Part shown: one piece after another, positions 46,457 through 59,008 of the stretch
Layout of the letters: the number at the start of each line of letters is the position of its first letter
Position numbering within the stretch: the stretch's first letter is position 1
DNA from: Lytechinus pictus
Taxonomy: Eukaryota; Echinodermata; Echinoidea; Temnopleuroida; Toxopneustidae
DNA length: 64,000 nt
Assembly: GCF_037042905.1 (NCBI RefSeq)
Contig: NW_026974140.1
Span: 10,117,001 to 10,181,000 of the forward strand
Direction of reading: 5' to 3'
Position numbers and translations under genes: made by a program
The notes under the pieces: model-generated
Told to the model about the DNA's origin: nothing
Database searches by the model: none
The model's input: only the letters and a program-made list of their open reading frames with translations

Positions 46457-47116
46457 TCCCCCGACTGGATCAAAGCAAAAACATGCATCATTTTGAAGGA
46501 AATTTTCTGAATTTTTCAGAACTGTGTTGGAGAGTGTAGCTTCACCATGGAAACCAGCCTTGAATAGGCCACGCCCATTTTGTGATAAATGCAAAGCAGT
46601 AACTTATTATTTATATTTGTTAATCAATTACACTAATTTATATATAAATATAGACTTAACAATGATAAAATCATGGGTGTAATTTCATTGGTGTAACTTA
46701 TTTGGTTTAATTTAACCGAGTGAAAAAATTAAAAGTTAGGTTTGAAATGGAAAAATAAGTGGTTTACTTAAGGAGCTAAATGGTTGCTAAGGAAAGTTAT
46801 GTTGCTAGGCAACAATTTCTGAGAAAATCTTCATAAAATTGATACTTAAATGTTTTTCAGTAATTCTTCTTACAATATATAGTGGATATATCCTTTGAAA
46901 ATAAGAAACAATACCTGATAATTTAAATTAATGAGTAAAAAATCAGAATTCACGAAAAATATTCAATAAGCATTTAAAATGGGTGTGGCTTATTCAAGGC
47001 TGGTTTTCATGGTAATGCTACACATTTCGTCATTTTTTATGCCCAATTCCGAAAAATTCAGAAAATTTCCTTTAATTTGATGTATTAGTTTGCTATGATC
47101 CAGCCGGGGGGATTAA
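46453..47116. mobile_element. Adjacent TTAA element sharing its TTAA with the previous one
   Basis: TTAATCCCCCGACTGGATCA and TGATCCAGCCGGGGGGATTAA are inverted ends. Arms carry AAACCAGCCTTGAATAGGCC and its mirror, GGAAATTTTCTGAATTTTTC and its mirror. The TTAA at 46453-46456 serves both elements. Confidence 0.8.
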
Positions 47117-47625
47117 AGTCAATAAATAAGGCACTTTTTGGTTGTTGTTGTTTGTTGGATATTAATGGCGACCAGTCATGTCTGATGACTATTACCGCCA
47201 ACTCGTTAGGCCTACTATTATTTTCTTTCTTTTCTTCGACGTGTCCTTTAAAATCGTTTCTCTCCTTCTTTCTTTCTTTTTCTTCTTAAATTTTAATTTT
47301 ATTTTATTTGTATTTTGTTTTTTATAATAATAATTATTATTATTATAAAGACTATCGTATCTTACAGGTTACCGTATGATCCCGTCCCTTCTTACGACAC
47401 CGTCCACACATCGTCCTGTCTCTCCGGTGTAGACAGGGGGCTCCCTTTGGGATACTCTATAGTCTTGAAACTCGGAAAAGAAATAGAGAAATAAACTGTT
47501 AAAGAATCTTTTCCCGTGAAAAAAGATCTCGCATATACCAATCAAATACATGTACGTCCGTTTCGTTTTATAAAGAAAAAAAAAATTGATATGGGGAGAT
47601 TCGGATGATTCTGGCCGCTCACCTA
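47117..47625. other. Spacer between duplicated segments
   Basis: T-rich with an (ATT)n stretch near 47324-47345. No gene recognised. Confidence 0.5.
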
Positions 47626-48131
47626 TATGGGCCAATGAACCAGCACGATAAGGCATGCATCCGTGAGGCAACCAATCAAAAATGGTTCGACGCGCATGCG
47701 TAGATTTTATCATAAACACTGTCATCAAACGGTATATGTGTATACTAGTATTTGTAATGATATATTCATGTCGTTTGATCGTTTATTTTGTCAATATTGT
47801 CCCCGAACAGCGTCACCATGACAACAAATAAACTTTTTTAAGCAAATGATTTAATTGATTTGCTGAACTAGAGCGTATGACTTCAGTCGTTAATGTATAG
47901 TGTACATTATTATTATTGTGAGTGTTTGTAAGGGTGTGTACGGACCGGTGTGTGTGGGGTGGGAGAGGATGTGAGCGTGGATAGGTGTGTGAGTGTGGGG
48001 TATAGGTGTATGTGGGGACTATGTTCTGGGATTGGTGCGTAAAAGTGTAGTGTGGGGTGTATGTGGGAATGTACGGTGTAAGCGCGCGCGCGTGTGTGTA
48101 TTGGGTGTAGTTGTGGGTATAAGGAATGCAG

Positions 48132-49305
48132 AGGTGCCGTGGCCGAGTGCAGTCAGTCGGCAAGCCCCTGTGTTAATGAGCAAATGAGCAAGATTTATCC
48201 AAGTCCTCTCGTGGCTGAATTCATGTCCCTACAAAATCTCGTGAATTGTGAGACTTTCTTTCTCAAAGAATTTAACCACTTTCTCCTTGAGTAATATTGA
48301 TTACTTTTGTACCATGGGCAAGAGTAAAATTAATGTTACTCTTTTACATTGGTCATTTCTTTTGAATGAAATATTTTGATAAATAAGTGAATTTTTTACC
48401 TGAAAAGATGCATCAAACAGAATTTTCTTCCTTTGTTTTCACTTGCAAATTGTGCCACATTTTTTTTAGGCACCAACATTATTTATATCATCAGAAAGCT
48501 CAAACTCTATTCTTTCTTACAATGTCACTCTTGATATGTGGCATCTTTTAGATGGGTCAGAAGCCAGCTTTTTCCATGAAGATGCAAGACGAGATTTCTG
48601 AAATTTCTGAGTAACATGAAATCCAGAGTTCTGATTGGCTGAATAATGTTTTCAACACAACAGGCGCGGGTAATTTGAAGAGATTAGCACATGGTGAGTG
48701 TGACCTTGCAGAGGCCCAGTGTGGGGAACATTGGAATTTGCGTGGTTGCGTGGTCTCTATGACCAATCAGAGCGCAGTATTCTTGTTTTTGAGCTGCTAA
48801 ATGTACTTGGCCTATGAAAAGCTGGCTGCTGACCCATCTAAAATACATCTTCTTATAACAATTATATCATATTAAAGCTTAGATCTTCAGCTTTATCATG
48901 ATTCAAAAATCGTTTGTGCTCAAACAGAAATTAAGTGTGAAAACAACAACTTTTGTTGCATGAAAAAAATTATTTTGTTTTATGTTTTAGATCAAAAGTT
49001 TTCCCTATATTACAACATCCTTTTAAAAATTCAAACACATGACCTGAAAGAATGATTCTTCTTGTTTACAAAGATACCAAAAACATGAAATTTTGTCAAT
49101 ATTTAGAGCAGCAATGGCCGAATAAAAAGATGTGTTTTGGTTCGCACCAAGCTCATTAACTATGCAAAAACCCTCTAGTCATGAATATCACTTGGATAAA
49201 AGAAGCTACTTCTTTAGGGTTTGCCGACTGACTGAGTGGCATAAGGCCCCTGACTACTCACATGAAAGAGTTTGGAGTTTGATTCCCGCTACAGCACTTT
49301 ACTCT
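48132..49305 (+). repeat. tRNA-like sequence of copy 2, split by a MITE
   Basis: The left part GGTGCCGTGGCCGAGTG (to 48149) and the right part AGTGGCATAAGGCCCCTGAC ... GATTCCCGCTACAGCAC (from 49235) are the halves of the sequence kept whole at 15992-16065. The break falls in the A-box region. Confidence 0.75.
48150..49234. mobile_element. 1.1-kb DNA element with CAGTCAGTCGGC termini
   Basis: CAGTCAGTCGGCAAGCCC and GGGTTTGCCGACTGACTG are inverted ends, flanked by AGTG on both sides (48146-48149 and 49235-49238). An inner inverted pair, AGATGGGTCAGAAGCCAGCT near 48551 and AGCTGGCTGCTGACCCATCT near 48820, suggests a second nested unit. No transposase. The empty site in copy 1 confirms its limits. 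Confidence 0.85.
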
Positions 49306-51790
49306 TGAATAAAAATAAAAAAGCTCTATGCATTTCTGTAAAAACAGGTGCGCATATGCTAATTTAAAGAATAAATTGATTTGATTGATTGAAGTCTGTA
49401 TGTGTATGCAATTTTACCCTATGTAAACTTTTTTTTTAAATATAGGAAAATACTCCAAGCATTCTTACATAGTACCAGTGTGTATTTTGTAATAGTTGAC
49501 ATGGCAATGAATAACCACAATGTATAGCATATTTTAACCTCAGATTTCTTTAATAAAGCTATTCACAGCTGTCTGAAGCAAAATTTGTTACTGGAGATAC
49601 AGGAATACTGGAGATATTTAATAAATCCATATATACAAACAAACACATATATACAACTGAAATTATTTACAATCTTATGTTGTATTTATTTTATTTCAAA
49701 TTACGAACAGTAATGCAAAATTGCATTTAAAAAATACAGTACGTACAGTGATGCAAAAAAAGAAAATACGCACACAAAAATGAAATAAAATGTTTTTGTT
49801 ATTTTCGTCTCACCAGGAAGAGGTATGTCTAACAGTGGTTATGTCCAATCCCATTCAATATTTATCGTGTAATAAAATATATTGAAATGCATATACCATC
49901 AGCGATCGGTGGGGCTATCGGACCTTGATGCATTATTTTACATAAATGCTTTTTAAATTTAATCATCAAAAGAAATCAAACGAAATATAGATTTAACGAA
50001 CTCAAGTTACTTTTAAATTTTGTTTTGAACAAAACTAAACACTGAAAAACTTGAACACTGTCAGACTGTAAACATATGCCGATGGGGTTCAGATGGTAGT
50101 TGGATTGGCCCTGTCACACACATGTTCCGCAATTAATGACAAAGGCCTGTTAAAATCAGTCTGGTATGTAAATTATTATTTTATACTTTTTCCATTCAAT
50201 ACAAATGAACATTGTATTCTAATTTTACTCAAATATATACTTTTTTCATATAAAATAGTTAGAAAAGAATATACAATATTAAGTATATATAAATATATAC
50301 AAAGCAATTCGGGAATTCGTATTCAAAATCAAAGAAAAAAAAAGATGTAGAAGTAATATTAAGCTTAATTATTGTGCTTTAAATAACGACTATGAATTTT
50401 GAGCGTTCATATCCGTGATCATCTTATGAAACCTGAGAGCAAAACTGACCAGTGACCCCTCTCCTATTTCTTATGAGTGAAAACAGGTTCATTCTTTTAA
50501 TAATTTACAAGAACGTAGCTCCCGAACTGGCGACCATACTGTTCCTCACGAGCCTTTTCACTCGTCATTTATAGCGCTAGCCTAACTACCCAAAACATGA
50601 TCAACTTCAATGGTTTACACTATGGAAACTCTGGTGTAATGGTAGATTGTAAACAAACATTACAAAAGTATATTTTAATTTAAGACTGCTTGAAGAATAG
50701 AAATGAATTTGCTCAAAAGATTCGATAGCAATAAGTTTGTTCCAAAGACTTGGATAAAGAGTTTGAAAAGGTATGAAATTCTGAATTTATGTAGGACATC
50801 TGAAGGCTCCTTCGTAAGTTCTTCATGAATTCTGAATACAGACCCAAATCTAAGATAAAGGGGGAATCACCTTCAATATACATGTATGTTGTTTTAATAC
50901 AGGTAGAACAAATAGAGAAATATGTACGTGACGATTTGATGAAAAGCCATCAAAGAATAAGATAGTTATTACATTTCAAAGATTTTGATTTGTGACATCA
51001 TAAATTATACGAGAAGCTCCCCCATTATTGATGTGTCCGATAATTTATCTACCTCACAAATAAAATCGCCTTCAATTTCAAATGATATTTTTGGAATTCA
51101 TATCACAAGACATGTGGACGAGCTGATTGTCCGTGACGTCACAAAATCTTTAATCATCAACTGTGTCTCAATACACATATTTATTAATAGGCCCACAGCT
51201 TGTCCCAAATACAATGTACGCGTAATAATTTAAAACCGAAGTTTCATGTGAATAAATAAAAAGCTAAATTTATTTTTCAGTTGCTTAAAAATTTCAAAGG
51301 TCTCGCTTCACCAGTTTTGAACTGACAAGCAGTGCAATAGTCCATTCAAAGTTTAATAATGGGAAGTACACACGGATGGATGTAAAATGCCATGCCTGAT
51401 TTGATGTTTCATACGTTTCAACAACTGCATGATCTTGTTCTCTTAATGCTTTTACATTATTGTACTATTGTCATCAAGTTATTTTTTTTTTAATCCAATA
51501 CCACTGACAATATTCCCTTTCACACAGTGTTAAACCATTCATTGCAGTGTAAAACGTTTTCATTGCCCAGCTTATGGTGATTCTGCACCTTACATTTCTT
51601 CTTTTTTTCAGGATGGGGCACTGATCCACCTATCAAAGTATCAATCGTGAAACAAAGATCATATTGGAAGTTTCTTGCCCTTATGAACATGTTTACGTTT
51701 ATGATTATGATAAGACTGGTAAGATCAGGGAATTTCCCCTGATCAGGGGCTGACATGCTACACACAATGTACAAATGCAAAACTAGTTCT
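49306..51790. other. Non-coding part of duplication copy 2
   Basis: Collinear with 18161-20412. The mucin 3' UTR probably lies at its upper end on the minus strand; the nearest minus-strand AATAAA is near 51268-51273, weak evidence for a poly(A) site. Confidence 0.5.
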
Positions 51791-51798
51791 TGCAATAG

Positions 51799-53607
51799 TT
51801 AATCATTATCTGGGGAAGTGAGTTTGGCTGTATCGTTAGACATGCTTTCTATCTCAATGTCCTTGTCCGCATCGTTCTCAGGCATGTCAGGAGTCACCTT
51901 AGAGGAAGATTTGCAATGTATCACTGCGTATCTAATGCCACCTACTATGGCGGCAGTACCCGCCAAAGACACAATTACAATTCCTGCTATTGCACCAGAC
52001 GATAGGGGTTCCTCAGGGGGACTTGTAAGATCTCCATCTTTAGATGTCGTCTCTTTGGGTTCTCTGGTTGTCTTTCTTTCTGTATTGTTAGCGCTTGGCT
52101 CGGGAGTTCCCGATAATGCTGTTGATGCATTTGAATTACTGGTTAGGGTGTCGGTTGTAGAGCCAGAAGGATCCTGGGTTGGGGCATCGGTTGTAGAGCC
52201 AGAAAGATCCTTGGTTGGAGCATCGGTTGTAGAGCCAGAATGATCCTGGGTTGGGGCATCGGTTGAAGAGCCAGAAGGATCCTGGGTTGGGGCATCGGTT
52301 GTAGAGCCAGAATGACCCTGGGTTGGGGCATCGGTTGTAGAGCCAGAATGACCCTGGGTTGGGGCATCGGTTGTAGAGCCAGAATGACCCTGGGTTGGGG
52401 CATCGGTTGTAGAGCCAGAAGGATCCTGGGTTGGGGCATCGGTTGTAGAGCCAGAAGGATCCTTGGTTGAAGCATCAGTTGAAGAGCCAGAAGGATCCTT
52501 GGTTGAAGCATCGGTTGTAGAGCCAGAAGGATCCTTGGTTGAAGCATCGGTCGTAGAGCCAGAAGGATCCTTGGTTGAAGCATCGGTTGTAGAGCCAGAA
52601 GGATCCTGGGTTGAAGCATCGGTTGTAGAGCCAGAAGGATCCTGGGTTGAAGCATCGGTTGTAGAGCCAGAAGGATCCTGGGTTGAAGCATCGGTTGTAG
52701 AGCCAGAAGGGGCATCGGTTGTAGAGCCAGAAGGATCCTGGGTTGAAGCATCGGTTGTAGAGCCAGAAGGATCCTTGGTTGAAGCATCGGTTGTAGAGCC
52801 AGAAGGATCCTGGGTTGAAGCATCGGTTGTAGAGCCAGAAGGATCCTTGGTTGAAGCATCGGTTGTAGAGCCAGAAGGATCCTGGGTTGAAGCATCGGTT
52901 GTAGAGCCAGAAGGATCCTGGGTTGAAGCATCGGTTGTAGAGCCAGAAGGATCCTGGGTTGGGGCATCGGTTGTAGAGCCAGAAGGATCCTGGGTTGGGG
53001 CATCGGTTGTAGAGCCAGAAGGATCCTGGGTTGAAGCATCGGTTGTAGAGCCAGAAGGATCCTTGGTTGAAGCATCGGTTGTAGAGCCAGAAGGATCCTG
53101 GGTTGGGGCATCGGTTGTAGAGCCAGAATGATCCTGAGTTGGAGTGTCAACTGTAGAGTTTGATGGATCACTGGTTTCTTTTACGGTTGTATGTGTATGC
53201 TGGTCAGGAGTTGCAGAGTTCTCCGTTGATGTGATTCCATCTGAAGTTGCAGAAACGCCAGATTGGATGGTTACATCAGAAGTTACATAGACGCTTGTGG
53301 AGCTAGTATCATCAATAGTTGTAGAAATTCCCGTAGAACTAGTTCCGTCAGAAGTTGATGATAACCCCTGCGATTGACTGGTTGTATCATAAATTGTTGA
53401 ACTTCCCGGTGAGCTTACATCTGAGGTTGTAGCAACTCCTGGTGTACTAGTTTCAACAGAAGATATCGGACTCGTCGTAGTAATATTAGTAACATATATT
53501 GTAGTAATATCAGTAACATATGTTGCTGAAGATGCTTCCAACTTTGGAATGTAAGCTGTTGATATTATCAGCATCATTGCCAATCTGTATGTCACACGGA
53601 ACGGCAT
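51799..53607 (-). CDS. Mucin-like type I membrane protein, copy 2 (602 aa)
   Basis: Start ATG at 53607 (MPFRVTYRLAMMLIISTAYI, signal peptide), chosen because an intron-like TTATTTCCTTCAATGCAG ends one base upstream; the longer open frame to 53724 has no signal and is intron. After the signal come about 150 Ser/Thr-rich, non-repetitive residues, then about 28 copies of the 11-residue repeat DPSGSTTDAST/APTQ, one shortened. A stem, a membrane helix (AGIVIVSLAGTAAIVGGIRY) and an acidic tail ending KLTSPDND follow. Domain order and ends match copy 1. Predicted to be a heavily O-glycosylated surface protein; ligand and tissue unknown. The 33-bp repeats contain a GGATCC site and have no stops in several frames. 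Confidence 0.85.
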   Translation of the reverse strand: MPFRVTYRLAMMLIISTAYIPKLEASSATYVTDITTIYVTNITTTSPISSVETSTPGVATTSDVSSPGSSTIYDTTSQSQGLSSTSDGTSSTGISTTIDDTSSTSVYVTSDVTIQSGVSATSDGITSTENSATPDQHTHTTVKETSDPSNSTVDTPTQDHSGSTTDAPTQDPSGSTTDASTKDPSGSTTDASTQDPSGSTTDAPTQDPSGSTTDAPTQDPSGSTTDASTQDPSGSTTDASTQDPSGSTTDASTKDPSGSTTDASTQDPSGSTTDASTKDPSGSTTDASTQDPSGSTTDAPSGSTTDASTQDPSGSTTDASTQDPSGSTTDASTQDPSGSTTDASTKDPSGSTTDASTKDPSGSTTDASTKDPSGSSTDASTKDPSGSTTDAPTQDPSGSTTDAPTQGHSGSTTDAPTQGHSGSTTDAPTQGHSGSTTDAPTQDPSGSSTDAPTQDHSGSTTDAPTKDLSGSTTDAPTQDPSGSTTDTLTSNSNASTALSGTPEPSANNTERKTTREPKETTSKDGDLTSPPEEPLSSGAIAGIVIVSLAGTAAIVGGIRYAVIHCKSSSKVTPDMPENDADKDIEIESMSNDTAKLTSPDND

Positions 53608-54129
53608 CCTGCATTGAAGGAAATAACACACAGAGACATTAATGACATCACAGTTTTGGAAAAGGGAATCTGTAGATGATAATTCAGCCTGTCCGATTGG
53701 ATATTGTATATTTCTCATATCCATAATACGAAAATTTCATTTCAATTGCATGTACCTTAGAAATTGCATTTGCTGTTAACGATATCGCATCTCAATTTCT
53801 GATGTGTACCATATAAATTACCATTTCAAATCGTCTCTGATGCCATTGAAATGTGATATCTATGTTTGTATAACTTTAGTAGACAAGACTGATTTATTTT
53901 TCTTTTCAATGTTGATCATGATCATATCTTATTTGTAAGATGATGTAAACAAGAACAATTGGAATTAATCGCTTGAAAATGACGGCCGAGAGATCGGGCT
54001 TTCAAATAATATATGATAATATTCTTTTTTTTTTAACTTGTTTTAATCGCATTATTTTGATGTAAATTGACTATTCTCTTATTAATGTTATGAAGCCATC
54101 TTCTCACATTGCTTTCTTTAATCTCACAG

Positions 54130-54600
54130 TCTGTTATGCAACAGCCACGCCAAACGATGGTCTGTCATTATAGTATTGGGATGTTCGCTTCGTGAAGCAC
54201 GACGGATTAAAAAACGCATTAAATATAATGAAAATGCCCGTCGAACGACAAGGGACAGCTGGGAGGTTGTTTCGGAGATGACGAAAAATTCCAAATACTT
54301 TGTTTTACCAGACTCCAGGACGAAACTGCTGTTTTGATTCACAAATTTCCGACAAGATTTCTTGGTTGTTAATGTTATGAATCGCATTTAACAACAATAT
54401 CTTTTCTGGGGCATGAATCCGTCGTGCATCGTAGATCAATAATCCCTTATCATCTTGAGCCCCTTTCACAATTGGTGGTGCGACTGCTTACAACCGTTGT
54501 GATTGTGTGCAACATATATTGTGACCAAGTGATCGCAAACGATCGCAAGAGCGATTGTGAAAGCCCCCTAGACATTAAAACTTATTATCTTATAAGATCG
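54130..54600. repeat. Dispersed repeat upstream of mucin copy 2
   Basis: Counterpart of 38137-38560, with the same GTTCGCTTCGTGAAGCACGA and ACAAGGGACAGCTGGGAGGT landmarks and small indels. Confidence 0.5.
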
Positions 54601-54910
54601 ATCAATAAAAAGAATATGATGGTCATTACATAAAGTTCTGTAATATCGGAAATGTAGAATTGTAGAATATCAATGCATGTTATAGACTTTTGTCAAAGCT
54701 ACAATCAATCTGATGGTAAGACGTCGGTATTTTTGTTGTTGGTCTGGAATCGGATTTAATCGGTTTTAGGCTTGCGCCAACATTACCAAAATGAAAAATA
54801 GTAATCTGTGTTATGGGACGTTGGTACTGAGTACAATAACTTTATTTTAAAGTATGAGATCTTGAAAATAATCATCTTTTACTTAGAACGCGGATAATGA
54901 AGTATATATA

Positions 54911-55890
54911 TACGCACTATAAGAAATAGGGGTTCAAATTTGAACATTGGGGGTTGGCACAATAGCAGCACCCAAGGGGTGCTAATGAGTGCATTTATGC
55001 TCATTTTTGCACCTTTAAAGGTGTAGTATAGCTATATTAAAGGGATCCTCCATCCTGAAAATATTTATCTCAATGAATAGAGTAAAATTCACAGAGCAAA
55101 ATTCTGAAAAATTTATCGAAATCGGATAACAAATAACGAAGTTATTGAATTTTGAAGATTTGCATTATTCCGGTGAAACAATTATAAGCATGTCTTTATG
55201 AATATTCATTAGGTGGGCTGATGATGTCATATCCCCCACTTGTTCTTTTGTATTTTGTTATATAAAATTAGGTGTATTAAAAAAATTCTGCCAAGAAATA
55301 AAATAATTGGATTGACAACTGATTAAGTGCATTAGTTATTTTTTGCTGCAACTTAATTCATCATACTGGAGACACATAATTTACACATGTATGAAAAAAG
55401 TAAAATATGAGTTCAATGTAATAACATAAGAAAAAGGAAAGTGGGGATGTGACATCATCGGCCCACCTAATGAATATTCATGACGACGTGCATATAACTG
55501 TTTTCACGAAATATTGCTAAACTTTAAAATTCAATAACTTCGTTATTTGTTATCCGAATTTGATGAAATTTGCAGCATTTTGCTCTGTGAATTTTACTCT
55601 ATTTATTTAAATATGAATATTTTCAGCCCGGAGCATCCCTTTAAGCGACATATTGGTTGCAGTGTTGAACCACGCAATAAAGGTTCGAATTTGAACCTTT
55701 TTTTAATGTTCGGTATTATGCACCTTAAGAGGCGAATAGTTGCTCCTTTTTACGAACGAATCAAACGAGCATTTCTGGGTGCAAAATAAAAGATTCAATT
55801 GTGCACCTTTTTCCACTAAGGGTGCAAGATTACACCCAAAAGATTGGTACAGGTGTTTCAGTTAGGGTTCAAAAAGAATTTTAGTGCGTA
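54911..55890. mobile_element. MITE with TACGCACTATAA termini, copy 2
   Basis: Same element and same nested insertion as 39005-39982. Confidence 0.75.
55037..55644. mobile_element. Nested TTAA MITE, copy 2
   Basis: TTAAAGGGATCCTCCATCCT and GGAGCATCCCTTTAA ends with TTAA duplications; orthologous to 39131-39737. Confidence 0.8.
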
Positions 55891-57717
55891 GTCACCCACA
55901 TTTAGGCAGCATGCTAATCATTCAATCAAGGGAAATTCACATAATTAATAATTATTCATTTTAATATATGCGCTGTCATTTCCTAGCTATTAAATGTATA
56001 GTTTTTCTGTCTACTTAATTACCCCTTTTCAGTCATTCTCAATTTTAGATATACATTAAGAAGGCTCACAACTTTCTCCAATCTCAAATCGTATGTATTT
56101 ATTTTCATATATGCGCACCGTCCAAGACCTTGAGAGTAATTACACATCCATAATGCTCAGGTATTCGCATATAGCAATATCGACATGATGATAAATGAAT
56201 GCAAAGAGAATGTCATTTAACTGGGGAGCACCAAATTCAGACTGCTTCCATATACATATTTTGAAAAGCCATTTGTGATATTTTCGACAGAATATAGTGT
56301 TTGCTCAAGCATGGATCAAGGCTTACAATAAAAGAAAACCAGCGGAGCAAAAATAATGATTTAAAAAATGTGTTAAAATAATGGTACTTGGAGTCAAGTT
56401 TTCTTTTTCTTTTTAATAATGTCTTTCGCTAGTCTAAAGCGTACCATTTACAAATAAATCTTCTATTCATTACATGTATTATCTTTTTATTGCCAGCTTT
56501 CTTTTTTTCATTTAAAAAAAAATGAATTCGTTACTTATGACATTCGGTTTTGGGACAAGGACCAGTGAGAACATTTTCTTAAAATCAAGAATGGGTGGGG
56601 CAAAAAGTGTCTGATCTCAAACGGGTGGGGCAAGACCCCGCTGTTAATCTACATTGGTGAGAACCCTGGTGTGAATACAAATTTATCTATTGTTATAGGC
56701 GTTGTCTCACAACTTGTCTGTTAGAAGTGACTTTTGAAAATCCATCCAGCAGAACCAAACCTAATTTTGAAATATCATTTGGACAAATTTATTTCCTATA
56801 AAGAAATCTTATTTTGTTGTCTTTATGTGTAGATGTAATTGTGTATTATGAGTATAACGTTGATGATGGGAGGTGGAAAAATAAATGAATTCATTATATT
56901 CTAATAGAAGGTTTTGAATTTTACAAATACAAAGTCAAAAGTATGAATGTTGAAAATTTAAAGAAAAATAAATGATTTCATGAATTTAGTTATGGCCTAA
57001 TTTTAGTGATATAGGGAAAATTAATAGACTTGTAGAAAGAAGAAGAGAGAGAAACCGGAGAGGAAGAGAGAATGTTTGCATACATAATTGTTTTAATTTT
57101 AAAATCATAAAATGCAATGCTTAAAACATGTCCATCGGAACTCACCTTTTAATGATGTTTTATCTCCAAAATAATCCAAAATCTAAGAAGAAGCACTGCC
57201 TTGCAGGTGAGACGCATCCAGCAGAAAGTCAACCTGATCGATTAACTGCTGAAATCTTGAGTATTCAATGAAAATTATTCAACTTCTCCGATATCTAAGA
57301 GAAACGTTGACCAATCAAATTCATCCATTTAATCAGCTTTATTAATTAGCAATGCTTGTTGACTGTTGACTTATGAAACACACAAATGAAACCATGTTCA
57401 GTTAATAATTATCTATGTTTGTCCTATCAGTATTTTCCAATACAGTATCAAGAGGTTTCAGAAGTGTACTGTAGTGTATGCTTATCTCCAAACTATTGTT
57501 TGAGGAAAATCATTAACATGTTATAAAGCTATTTTGATGACACTGACTAGAAATTCAAATTCACTTTAAAGATAATGTCTTCGTCCCCAATAATCTTCTG
57601 CTGATAAATCCGATGTATATGACAATAATTATGGCTAAATAATGAGGTTTTCATGTCTTGCCCTTGCCTTCGGTTGAAACCTTAATCATGTTAATAGTCT
57701 TGGCCTTTGTCTTATTT
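55891..57717. other. Non-coding, counterpart of 39983-41876
   Basis: No gene recognised; differs from copy 1 by substitutions and short indels, including a deletion near 56178. Confidence 0.5.
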
Positions 57718-57752
57718 TGGTGGTGGTGGTGTTGGTAGTGGTAGTAGTGGTA

Positions 57753-57812
<60 letters not shown>

Positions 57813-57847
57813 TAGTAGTAGTAGTAGCAGCAGCAGAAGTAGTAGTA

Positions 57848-57922
<75 letters not shown>

Positions 57923-57942
57923 TAGTAGAAGTTGTAGTAGCA
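57718..57942. repeat. (TAG)n trinucleotide array, copy 2
   Basis: About 225 bp of TAG units with GTG, AAG and CAG variants. Interruptions differ from copy 1, showing independent change since duplication. Confidence 0.95.
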
Positions 57943-58094
57943 GAATGAGGAGCAGTGATAGTCAATTAATTATATATTGGATTTTATTGCGATAAAACTA
58001 TTAAAATACCATCTTGAACCCTTGAACCTTGAAGAAGTACTCTCCCAAAAGCGTACACGCTGTTTCTGGAGAGGGTTGTGCTGTGTCAGGTGCT

Positions 58095-58692
58095 GCCAGT
58101 CCCGGGGGGGGGGGGGCACTCAGTATATAATGCATAGTGGGTATGTGCCGCGGAGGGGACCCCCATTTTTACACTAAAATTTCCGTTCCAAGGCATAACA
58201 TTTTGTCTTATTGAGAAAAGGAACAAAGAAAGCCGCTCCAAAGCATAGCATTTTCTTCTTATCGTGAAAAAAAAAGAAGAAAGAAATCCGCTCCAAAGCT
58301 TCGCATATTTTCCGTTACGCCTTTCCGGCCGCATTGATCTGCTACTAATACAATGAGCCGCAATTTTGGTGAAAAAGCGGCCGCAGAGCGCTGTTTCACT
58401 ATCGCCTCTGTGCTAGCGCACCCGGCGCCCGTGCCGCTGGGCTAGCTGCATGCACGTACGCCTGTTCCATGGGGATGCTTACCACGTATTTAACTCTATG
58501 ATGCAAACGCACTCACACGCAGGCGACCCGTTCCAAGGACCCCCGTTTTCACAAACATTTGTAGTTGCAAAGCCCGTTCCGAGGACCCTCTTTTTTACAA
58601 TAAGCCCGCTCCAAGGCCCCCGTTTTTTGTCTCGCCCGCGGCACATACCGACTACTTTTTTGGTCGAGTACCCCCCCCCCCCCCCCCGGCTG
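58095..58692. mobile_element. Non-autonomous element with poly-G termini, copy 2
   Basis: Counterpart of 42236-42806, with GGGTATGTGCCGCGGAGGGG at the left and CCGCGGCACATACCGACTAC plus a C run at the right. It includes a segment near 58470-58510 that copy 1 has shortened. Confidence 0.7.
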
Positions 58693-59008
58693 CAGTGCTT
58701 CAGGTGATGTGGTGATCCTGTGGTGGTATTCTTGGTGCACTATATACAGTGTGCTAGGTGCAGTGTGCGGGTGGTGCGTGTGTGTCCCTCTTACAGTCTT
58801 ACAGCATTTTAAGGGGAGGAGGAGGCAACATTTTGTTGAGTGAGGCGGTAACTTGGGTAAAAACTTATCTACACTGTAATAAGGCCCCGAAGTTACATCA
58901 TGGTTATATTGGGAACCTGAGGAAGTAGTCAAGAGGTATGGGGCACGTTTCATAAAGCGAAACAACAAATCGTTGAGATTGTAACTTTGCCATTATGGCA
59001 ACTACCAT

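Noticed and set aside
51818-52243. Plus-strand open frames across the mucin genes as separate proteins
   Set aside because: Shadows of the minus-strand coding repeat; the minus frame has signal peptide, membrane helix and conserved ends in both copies.
53608-53724. Extra 39 residues at the N terminus of mucin copy 2
   Set aside because: Not conserved in copy 1, no signal, and separated from the signal-peptide ATG by an acceptor-like sequence; treated as intron.
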